Positions 17,588 through 24,404 of a DNA stretch of 25,840 nt are shown here, one piece after another. The DNA is taken from the NCBI GenBank assembly GCA_946479335.1, contig CAMLFP010000027.1, positions 1 through 25,840 of the forward strand. The letters run 5' to 3'. The translations under genes were made by a program, and so were the position numbers. Below the pieces are notes generated by a model. It did no database searches. It saw only the letters and a program-made list of their open reading frames with translations, and was not told the DNA's origin. This DNA is from an uncultured Archangium sp. GTDB taxonomy: Bacteria > Myxococcota > Myxococcia > Myxococcales > Myxococcaceae. Positions within the stretch are counted from its first letter, which is position 1; each line of letters starts with the position of its first letter.

Positions 17588-18102
17588 TGGCGCACAGACG
17601 GCGAAAGATCTCGGTGGTGAAGCAGGGCGCCATCCAGAGCGACATCAACATCACGCCGATGGTCGACGTGGTGCTGGTGCTCCTCATCATCTTCATGGTC
17701 GTCACCCCGCTCCTCGAGAAGGACATCGAGGTGAAGGTGCCCGACTCCGAGAAGGTCGAGGAGCCGCAGGACGTGCCCGATGATCAGCTGGTGGTCAGCA
17801 TCACGCAGGCCGGCGAGCTCAAGATCAACCAGGACACCATGAGCGACCAGGCGATGTACGTCGAGAAGCTCACCCGCATGCTCGCGGCCAAGGCCAAGGG
17901 CGACAAGCTGGTGTTCTTCACCGCCGACGACCAGGCGAACTACGCGAAGCTGGTGGCGGCGCTCGACGGCGCGCGCCAGGCCGGCGCGGAGACGCTGGGC
18001 ATGGCGACCGAGAAGATGGAGCTCGCGGCGCCCGTCCCCGACGGTGAAGTGCCGCCCGCGCCTGACGCCCCGCCGGCGCCTCCTGCGCCACCCGCGCCCT
18101 GA
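17587..18102 (+). CDS. exbD: ExbD/TolR-family biopolymer transport protein (second copy, Pro/Ala tail)
   Basis: 171 residues. The same N-terminal signature as the first copy (SDINITPMVDVVLVLLIIFMVVTPLL), with the conserved Asp, then a periplasmic domain (ELKINQDTMSDQAMYVEKL, KLVFFTADDQANYAKLVAALDGARQAGAETLGMATEKMEL). It ends in a tail PPAPDAPPAPPAPPAP not found in the first copy. Its ATG overlaps the TGA of the first exbD (TGATG), indicating translational coupling and matched production. Two different ExbD proteins beside one ExbB are common in Myxococcota and in some other TonB systems; a mixed ExbD dimer in the channel is a reasonable inference. Confidence 0.93.
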   Translation: MAHRRRKISVVKQGAIQSDINITPMVDVVLVLLIIFMVVTPLLEKDIEVKVPDSEKVEEPQDVPDDQLVVSITQAGELKINQDTMSDQAMYVEKLTRMLAAKAKGDKLVFFTADDQANYAKLVAALDGARQAGAETLGMATEKMELAAPVPDGEVPPAPDAPPAPPAPPAP

Positions 18103-18126
18103 CGCGGCAGAGCGACGAAGCCCCTG

Positions 18127-18156
18127 AAAGCCGGCGCCCTGGTGCGCCGGCTTTTT
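18127..18156 (+). terminator. Rho-independent terminator of the tonB-exb operon
   Basis: A perfect 11-bp stem (AAAGCCGGCGC with GCGCCGGCTTT), loop CCTGGT, then T bases (TTTTT overlapping the stem end). It lies 24 bases after the second exbD stop. It may also work weakly on the minus strand, for the operon ending at 18264. Confidence 0.92.
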
Positions 18157-18263
18157 CATTTCGGGTCAACCGGCGAAGGCTGGGCACTTCGGAGATGGAC
18201 GCGAGTTCGACGCTCCACATGGCGCGATGGCGAGGGCGGCGCGCCGTCCCCTCCGCGTGACCG

Positions 18264-18728
18264 TCAGCGCTTGATGAAGGCCTCGAGCTTCTCGGCGAGC
18301 TCGAGGTCGTTGGCGAGGTCAGCGGGTTGCCCGGGCAACTGGCGCACCTTCTCGGCGGCCTCTTCGAGCGTCTTCACCACCAACATGGTGTTGGAGCTGA
18401 TGAGGCTGGCCGCTGCGATGAAGCTGCGCGCGATGATGGCCGAGAGCCCGCGCTCCAGCACCACCACCACCGTGCCGCGCGAGCAGCCCTTGAACTCCTG
18501 TTCGCTCTGCTTGAGCCACTCGGAGACCTCGGGGCCCGGCGCCTTGGGAATCTTCACCGCCACCGACGCCGTGGTGATGCGCCCGTACTGCGCGATCAGC
18601 TTCCGCTGGGCGTCGTTCATCGCGCGCAGCCCGTCGATGGTCGCCTGGGAGTGCCACACCGACACGAGCAGCGAGTTGAGGTGGCCGATGCGCACTTCGG
18701 GGAGCGACGAGAGCTCGACGATGGACAT
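18264..18728 (-). CDS. Small soluble protein of unknown function, possibly STAS/SpoIIAA-like
   Basis: 154 residues from the ATG at 18728, chosen for the ribosome binding site GAGGGGAG just upstream; an in-frame ATG at 18779 lacks one and would overlap nothing useful. The protein has no signal or membrane segment. Alternating strand and helix (LNSLLVSVWHSQATIDGLRAMNDAQRKLI, TASVAVKIPKAPGPEVSEWLKQ, TVVVVLERGLSAIIARSFIAAASLI, MLVVKTLEEAAEKVRQL) resembles SpoIIAA/STAS-like small proteins common in Myxococcota, but no defining motif is seen, so this is a guess about fold only. It is the last gene of the minus-strand lipid operon, 51 bases after the SDR gene. Confidence 0.8.
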   Translation of the reverse strand: MSIVELSSLPEVRIGHLNSLLVSVWHSQATIDGLRAMNDAQRKLIAQYGRITTASVAVKIPKAPGPEVSEWLKQSEQEFKGCSRGTVVVVLERGLSAIIARSFIAAASLISSNTMLVVKTLEEAAEKVRQLPGQPADLANDLELAEKLEAFIKR

Positions 18729-18779
18729 GAGACTCCCCTCGCTAGCACGCGCTGGCGCCACGTCGAGGTTGTCACCCAC

Positions 18780-19817
18780 TCAGCGGCCGAGCAGCTCGCT
18801 CATGCGGCCCTTGGTGCCCGGGAGCTCGCCCGGCGGCAGCTTCGACATCACGTACTGCACGGTCTCATGCAGCGTCTCGTACGGGTCGCGCGCCACGAAG
18901 CCCAGCTGGGCCTCTGCCTTCGCGGAGTCGAGCCAGAACCAGTGTTCGCCCACCTCGACCTCCTGGGGGTCCAACGTGGGCTTCTCGCCGCGCCACTTCG
19001 CGAAGCGCTCCAGCGCGTACGCCCCGAGGATGTTGAGGTCTTTGTTCAGCTTCACGCGCGGCGCGGGCACGCCGGAGAGGCGCTCCAGGCGCGAGAAGAA
19101 CTCCTTCATCGACATGTTCACGCCCATCAGGTGACGGCCGTAGAGCTCGCCCTGCGTCAGCGCGTTCACCGCGGCCTGCGCCACGTCGCGCGCGTCGACG
19201 AAGCTCATGCCGCCGCCCGGCATCGCGGGGATGTCGCGCTGCAGGAACTTCACCACCGTCCACGTCGAGGAGAGGCGGTCGTCGCCCGGGCCCATCAGCA
19301 GCGACGGGTTCAAGACGACGAGCGGGATGCCCTCCTTCTTGCAGAACTCGAGCGCCAGCTTCTCTTCGTAGATTTTCGAGAGGTAGTACGGCCAGCCGCC
19401 GACGGTCTCGATGGGGTAGTCGTCGGCCTCGGTGCCGACGCGCTCGGTCTTCGACACCGCGATGGTGCCCGAGGTCGACGCGAGGATGACGCGCGGTTTG
19501 GTGCCCAGCGCGCGCACGTCGCGCAGCAGCTCGCGGGTGCAGTCGACGTGCAGCTCGTACATCTTGCGGCCGTCTTCGTTGCGGAAGCTGACGAGCCCGG
19601 CCAGGTGGTACAGCGCCTCGGTGCCCTTGAGCGCCTCGCGCACGGCCTCGCGGTCTTTCAGGTCGGCCTGCACGTGACGGATCGCGTTCTCGCCCTGCAG
19701 CCACGCAGCGGGTGGCTTGCTCCGCGAGATGAGCGTCAGCGAGTGCCCCTGCGCGCGCAGGAGCGGGATGAGGTGCGTGCCGAGAAAACCGGTGCCGCCG
19801 GTGATGAGGATCTTCAT
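18780..19817 (-). CDS. NAD(P)-dependent extended SDR epimerase/reductase
   Basis: 345 residues. MKILITGGTGFLG gives the GxxGxxG nucleotide-binding loop (about 7-13). STSGT (114-118) and YYLSKIYEE (Tyr144, Lys148) supply the Ser and YxxxK catalytic elements, so the enzyme is probably active. DVDCTRELL-like and LVVLNPSLLMGPGD blocks match dihydroflavonol-4-reductase/3-beta-HSD/HpnA-type extended SDRs. The substrate cannot be set from sequence. Its place right after the ElbD-like multienzyme suggests a lipid or lipid-alcohol substrate. The 5' leader is the palindromic repeat at 19831-19931, only 14 bases from the ATG, and no typical ribosome binding site is present beyond purine-rich bases (GGGGGAG) from that repeat. 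Confidence 0.9.
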   Translation of the reverse strand: MKILITGGTGFLGTHLIPLLRAQGHSLTLISRSKPPAAWLQGENAIRHVQADLKDREAVREALKGTEALYHLAGLVSFRNEDGRKMYELHVDCTRELLRDVRALGTKPRVILASTSGTIAVSKTERVGTEADDYPIETVGGWPYYLSKIYEEKLALEFCKKEGIPLVVLNPSLLMGPGDDRLSSTWTVVKFLQRDIPAMPGGGMSFVDARDVAQAAVNALTQGELYGRHLMGVNMSMKEFFSRLERLSGVPAPRVKLNKDLNILGAYALERFAKWRGEKPTLDPQEVEVGEHWFWLDSAKAEAQLGFVARDPYETLHETVQYVMSKLPPGELPGTKGRMSELLGR

Positions 19818-19830
19818 TCAGTTGCACTCC

Positions 19831-19931
19831 CCCTCTCCCGTTCACGGGAGAGGGTTGGGGTGAGGGACGACACATTCGAGTTCACTGCTTGCGACCCTCA
19901 CCCTGACCCTCTCCCGCGTGCGGGAGAGGGG
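19831..19931. repeat. Palindromic REP-like element (two inverted CCCTCTCCCG hairpins)
   Basis: Two units face each other. At 19831-19854, CCCTCTCCCG-TTCA-CGGGAGAGGG is followed by TTGGGGTGAGGG (19855-19866). At 19895-19930, CCCTCACCCTGA is followed by CCCTCTCCCG-CGTG-CGGGAGAGGG. The whole forms a larger inverted repeat around a 28-base centre. This CCCTCACCC/CCCTCTCCC type of palindrome is scattered in many proteobacterial genomes. Here it sits between the ElbD-like and SDR genes, encoding the last residues of the former's extended frame (PLPHAGEGQGEG). Confidence 0.85.
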
Positions 19932-20247
19932 AGCGGCGCCGGGCATCAACCTGTAGCTCGTCGGCGCGCACCGAGTGGCCGTCTTTGAGCGCGCGCACCG
20001 ACTCTTCCGCGAGCCGGGTGATGGCGCGGTAGCCCTCGCTCTTCGCGAGGCCCTTCGTCTTCTCCTTCATCGCCGAGAGCTCCAGCACGGGGCCGATGCG
20101 CACCTCGAGGTGCTCCAGCTTCGGCCACCACGCGCCCTTCGGCAGCGCGTCGTACGTGCCGTGCAGATACAGCGGGAGGATGTCGACGCCGTAGCTCTGG
20201 CTCAGGTAGCCGGTGGTGGGCTTGAACTCCTGCAGCTCGCCGTTGGG
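19882..20247 (-). pseudogene. C-terminal part of the ElbD-like acyltransferase domain, cut off by an amber codon
   Basis: Directly after the TAG at 20248-20250 the same frame continues without another stop for about 121 codons. It begins PNGELQEFKPTTGYLSQSYG and goes on with LPLYLHGTYDALPKGAWWP and VRIGPVLEL, the usual sequence after the FPEGTR block of PlsC-type acyltransferases. The piece has no ribosome binding site or start of its own at the break. If the TAG is real the domain is truncated; if it is a base error (TCG to TAG) this segment belongs to the gene at 20248-24285, giving about 1467 residues. The last 20 codons lie in the palindromic repeat and probably replaced an original C-terminus. 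Confidence 0.8.
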
Positions 20248-23200
20248 CTACCGCGTGCCCTCGGGGAAGATGAGCAGGTTGTAGCCCTGCGTGAGCGCCT
20301 CGCCCGCGAGCCGCAGCGACTCGCGGAGGCTGCCCGAGCGGTCCATGGGAATCAGGTTGGTGAAGTTCTCGAAGTACGCGCGCTTGAGCGGCGAGTCGAA
20401 GAAGTAGTCGCGCGCCGCGAGCGCCACCAGCCGCTCGCCCTGCTCGCCCAGCGCCATCTTCACCAGGCCCATGTCGAGGTGCGACGCGTGGTTGGCGACG
20501 ACGAGGAAGTTCCGGTTCTGGGGGATGAACGACTTCCCCTTCACCTTCACGTCGAACAGCCCGCGGTAGAGCGCGTTCTGGCCGGCCTTGAGCAGCGCCT
20601 TGCCGGCCTCGGCGACCGGCGCGGGGAGGTTGAGCTCCAGCTCCTCGTCACTCTTCTTCTCCACGACCGGCGCGAGCGTCGCCGCGTGCTGCTTGCGGCC
20701 CGCAGATTCGACGGCGCGGCGGAGGTCGGCCACCGTCTCGAGCTTCGTCAAATCACCCGCGGTGGTGAGGTGCACGCCAGCGCTCTCCAGCGACGCCGAC
20801 AACTCGGTGAGCATCAGCGAGTCGAAGCCGAGGTCGCCCTGCAGCTTCGAGGTGGGGAGGATGTCGCTCGCGTTCTTCTGCAGGACGTTGGCGATGACGT
20901 GGGTGAGCCAGTCGCCCTCGTCGTCGCCCTTCCTCGCCTTCTCGACGGCGTGCGCGGCCTTCTCGAGGCGCTTCAATTCATCGACGACCAGCGCGCGCTT
21001 CACCTTGCGCGTCGAGGTGCGCGGCAGCTCGCCGTCCCAGAAGCGCAGCACCTTCACGCGGCGGTAGAACGGCAGGTCGGCCGACACCTGGCGGAAGTGC
21101 TCTTCGACTTCGCGGCGCACCTCGTCGCGCGGGCGGTCGCCGTAGTCGGGCACGCACAGGCACGCGACCTTCTCGCCACCGTTCTCATCGGGGAGGCCGA
21201 CGACGGAGAGCTCCTTCACCGTCTGGTGCACGCCGTAGAGCTCCTCGAGCTCGTCGGGGTACACGTTCTTGCCGTTGGCATCGATGATGACGTCCTTCTT
21301 GCGGCCGGAGAGGTAGAGGTTCCCCTCCGCGTCGAGGCGCCCGAGGTCGCCGGTGTAGAGCCAGCCGCCCTTGAGGACCGCGTCGGTCGCCTCGCGGTCT
21401 TGAAAGTAGCCCGCCATCACGTTGGGCCCGCGCGCGATGACCTCGCCCACGCCGTGTTCATCAGGCTCGTGGATTTTGAGTTCCACGCCGGGCAGCGCCT
21501 TGCCCACCGTGCCGGGAAGCCGCTTGTCGCCCGACTCCGTCACCGTCAGCACCGGGGCCGCTTCGGTCAGGCCGTAGCCTTCGTCGAGCGTGAAGCCGAG
21601 CGCGTGAAACGCCTTGTGCACGTCATCAGGCAGCGCGGAGCCGCCGGAGATCATGAACTTCATCTGGCCACCGAACTTGCGGTGCACCGGCCAGAACAAC
21701 AGCTTGCCCAGGTTGAAGCCCTGCTTGTCGCGGAGCTGCGCGTTGATGGCCATCAGGCCCTTGATGCCCTCCTCGACGAACTTGGGGCGCGACGCGAACT
21801 CCTGCGTGATTTTGCGGTGGAAGAGCTGCCACAGCGCGGGCACGCCGACCATGCCGGTGATGTCGCCGCCCTCGAGCACGTCGCCGATGCGGTCGGCGGT
21901 GAGCTCGTCGATGTACGCCACCGACGCGCCGCGCGAGAACGGCGTCAGGAACCCCGCGCTGAACTCGAAGGTGTGATGCAGCGGCAGCACCGAGAGCACG
22001 CCGTCGCCCACGCCGATGTCGAAGGTGCCCGCGAGCTTCGCGACGAGCGCGGTGAAGTTGCGGTGCGTGAGCATCACGCCCTTGGGGCTGCCCGTGGTGC
22101 CGCTGGTGAAGAGCAGCGAGGCCACGTCATCAGGCGAGGCGCTCTTCTTCACCGCGCCGATGCCGTCGGCCTTGAGCGGGTCACCCGAGAACGCGTCACC
22201 CAGCGTCATCACCTTGAGCGAGAGGCTGGCGCGCGCGAGGGCGTCTTCGAGGCGCGGGTGCTTGCCCAGCACCTCATCAGACACGAGGCACACCTTCGCC
22301 TCGCTACGGCGCGCGATGTTGATGACCTCGTTCTCCGCGTACTCCTTGTCGACGGGCACGCAGGTCGCGCCGGCGCGCAAGATGCCGAAGAAGGCGATGC
22401 CCCACTCCGGGCGATTCTCCGAGATGAGCATCACGCGGTCTTGCGGCGCGACGCCGTGGGCGATGAGCGCGCTGCCGACGCGCGCGGCGTAGCGGTGCAC
22501 CTCGCCGAAGGTGAAGCGGTTGGTGTCTTCGCCCTCGTACATGCGGAAGGCGACGCGGTGCCGCCACTCGTGGGTGACGGCGTCGAGCAGCTCCAGCAGG
22601 TCGCGGTACGCGTGGATGGCGCGGCGCTTCTCCGACTCTTCATCGAGCCCGGGGAAGACCCACTTCTCCAGGCCGGGGATGTGCGTCTCGAGGAAGTAGG
22701 TGCGCCAGTCGAGCTCCTCGGGGTTCCAGTTGATGAGCGCGCGGTCCTTCGCGTTCATGCCCACGTAGAGCGAGCGCGTGTTGTCGCAGCGGTAGACGAA
22801 GCGGTTCTCCCAGATGAACGGGAGGAAGAGGTCGACCACCATGTTGATGCGGTCGGCCTGCTCGGAGACCTCGGTGAGCGACTCCTGCACGCGGTCGAGC
22901 AGCGCGTTCACCTTCGGCGCGCCCCAGCCCGGGCGTTGTTCATCAATCTGCGTCTTGAGCCACTTCGCGCCCTTGCTGAAGAGCGGCGTGTTGGTGAGGT
23001 CGAAGAGCAGCTTGGGCTGTGGCTTGGGCTCGAAGCGCGACTTGATGGAGTCGAGGCGGGTGTCCTTGTTGCGGAGGCGGCGACGCTTGTAGAGGCCGAC
23101 CAATTCCACCGAGCGCGTCGCGTGGAACGGCGTCGAGTCACCGGTGGCCTGCTGGTACACGCGGCGCTCGCTGGTGCGCAGCTGCTGCGCGGTGATGGCG

Positions 23201-24285
23201 ATGAGCGAACCCGACACCTGATCAACCGGGATCATGTCGAGGATGGCTTCATCGCGCGCGGGCATCGCCGACTGGCCCTTGATCAGCGCGTAGATGATGG
23301 GCGCCGACGTGGTGAAGCCCTCGTTCCACCCGGGGAAGGGGTAGCGCTGCGCGCTCTCGACGATGGACGGGCGCACGATGGCGTAGCGGAGGCCCGGCGT
23401 GCCGGCGATGACCTGCTCACCGAGCGACTTGGTGTACGTGTACGTGTTGGGCCAGCCCCAGTGCTTCGCGCGCTCCATGCCCGCTTCGATGAGCTTGAGG
23501 GTGAGCCACAGCTTGCGCTCGCGGCCCACGGCCAGCCGGAGCGTCTTCTCGTCGTTGAAGTCGCGGCCTTCTTCCTTCAGGCGCTCCAGCGCCTTCTCGC
23601 GGAAGGTCGAGGCCAGCGCCTTGTCGTCAGACTCTTCGCGCAGGCGGGCGACGATCTTCTCGGCGTCGATGAGCTCCTGCGCGAGCGAGAAGTCGCGGCC
23701 GTCGATTTCGTCGCGGCGCGGGAAGTAGCCGACGATTTCCTCGTCTTCGAACACCAGGCCCGAGCGGTTGCCGGCGACGAACGCCGTCGACATGTGCACC
23801 AGCGGCACGTCCCAATAGAGACACGCCTCGACGAGGTACTGCACGCCGCGCGTGTTGACGTTGAGCCCGACCTCCAGCGACGGGTTGAACGACACGAGGC
23901 CCGCGCAGTTCACCACCACGTCGATTCTGCCTCGCAGTTCCTTCGCCTTCGCCTCGTCCATCCCCATCCACGGGTCGGTGATGTCGCCGTCGAGGATGGT
24001 GACCTTCGTCTTCAGCCACTCGATGGAGGCCGCCTCGCTGCCGTACTTCGTGCGCAGCGGCTCGAAGGGCTCGGAGGGCGCGACCTTGTCGAAGAAGCGC
24101 GCCTCGGCCGACTTCGCGCTGCCTTTGCGCACCAGCACGAAGACGTGCTCCAGCACCTCGCCGTAGTGGTGCAACAACATCGACAGCGAAACCTTGCCGA
24201 CGAAGCCGGTCGCACCCGCGAAGAGAATGCGCTTACCGGTCAGCGTCTGCGTGACATCAAGGGGAGGCAACGTGGAGCCAGCCAT
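20248..24285 (-). CDS. ElbD-like multifunctional enzyme: fatty acyl reductase, acyl ligase, carrier protein, acyltransferase (interrupted)
   Basis: 1345 residues from the ATG at 24285 (GAGG seven bases before it) to a TAG. Domains in order: alcohol-forming fatty acyl-CoA reductase (GATGFVG about 24-30; Tyr280xxxLys284) with a FAR_C region near 480-560 (CDNTRSLYV, LDWRTYFLE); AMP-binding ligase (LLFTSGTTGSPKGVMLTH near 720, YLSGRKKDVIIDANGKNVYP near 995); phosphopantetheine carrier (LGFDSLMLTEL, Ser about 1155); PlsC-type acyltransferase (NHASHLD near 1263, FPEGTR at the end). This set matches the myxobacterial ether-lipid enzyme ElbD, which provides fatty alcohol and acyl transfer for ether lipids important for fruiting and sporulation; assignment is by domain order. 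The TAG right after FPEGTR truncates the acyltransferase. It heads an operon with the SDR and a small gene. Confidence 0.92.
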   Translation of the reverse strand: MAGSTLPPLDVTQTLTGKRILFAGATGFVGKVSLSMLLHHYGEVLEHVFVLVRKGSAKSAEARFFDKVAPSEPFEPLRTKYGSEAASIEWLKTKVTILDGDITDPWMGMDEAKAKELRGRIDVVVNCAGLVSFNPSLEVGLNVNTRGVQYLVEACLYWDVPLVHMSTAFVAGNRSGLVFEDEEIVGYFPRRDEIDGRDFSLAQELIDAEKIVARLREESDDKALASTFREKALERLKEEGRDFNDEKTLRLAVGRERKLWLTLKLIEAGMERAKHWGWPNTYTYTKSLGEQVIAGTPGLRYAIVRPSIVESAQRYPFPGWNEGFTTSAPIIYALIKGQSAMPARDEAILDMIPVDQVSGSLIAITAQQLRTSERRVYQQATGDSTPFHATRSVELVGLYKRRRLRNKDTRLDSIKSRFEPKPQPKLLFDLTNTPLFSKGAKWLKTQIDEQRPGWGAPKVNALLDRVQESLTEVSEQADRINMVVDLFLPFIWENRFVYRCDNTRSLYVGMNAKDRALINWNPEELDWRTYFLETHIPGLEKWVFPGLDEESEKRRAIHAYRDLLELLDAVTHEWRHRVAFRMYEGEDTNRFTFGEVHRYAARVGSALIAHGVAPQDRVMLISENRPEWGIAFFGILRAGATCVPVDKEYAENEVINIARRSEAKVCLVSDEVLGKHPRLEDALARASLSLKVMTLGDAFSGDPLKADGIGAVKKSASPDDVASLLFTSGTTGSPKGVMLTHRNFTALVAKLAGTFDIGVGDGVLSVLPLHHTFEFSAGFLTPFSRGASVAYIDELTADRIGDVLEGGDITGMVGVPALWQLFHRKITQEFASRPKFVEEGIKGLMAINAQLRDKQGFNLGKLLFWPVHRKFGGQMKFMISGGSALPDDVHKAFHALGFTLDEGYGLTEAAPVLTVTESGDKRLPGTVGKALPGVELKIHEPDEHGVGEVIARGPNVMAGYFQDREATDAVLKGGWLYTGDLGRLDAEGNLYLSGRKKDVIIDANGKNVYPDELEELYGVHQTVKELSVVGLPDENGGEKVACLCVPDYGDRPRDEVRREVEEHFRQVSADLPFYRRVKVLRFWDGELPRTSTRKVKRALVVDELKRLEKAAHAVEKARKGDDEGDWLTHVIANVLQKNASDILPTSKLQGDLGFDSLMLTELSASLESAGVHLTTAGDLTKLETVADLRRAVESAGRKQHAATLAPVVEKKSDEELELNLPAPVAEAGKALLKAGQNALYRGLFDVKVKGKSFIPQNRNFLVVANHASHLDMGLVKMALGEQGERLVALAARDYFFDSPLKRAYFENFTNLIPMDRSGSLRESLRLAGEALTQGYNLLIFPEGTR

Positions 24286-24404
24286 GCGCAGGCCTCTAGC
24301 GCAACTGCCCCCGGGGATGATGGGGGTTTCGACACGCGTCAGGCGTGCGGGCCACCTCGCCCGCGATTCGTGAGACGCTTGGTCCCTGCTTTCCGCGAGC
24401 GCAC

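Noticed and set aside
20248..20250. Amber codon read as pyrrolysine or another recoded residue
   Set aside because: Nothing in the window (pyl genes, special stem-loop) supports it, and Ser is the expected residue; a point mutation or read error is simpler.
24307..24327. Possible hairpin (CCCCC ... GGGGG) in the region between the ElbD-like gene and the M1 peptidase
   Set aside because: Only five pairs of pure G-C in GC-rich DNA; position between divergent starts makes termination unlikely.
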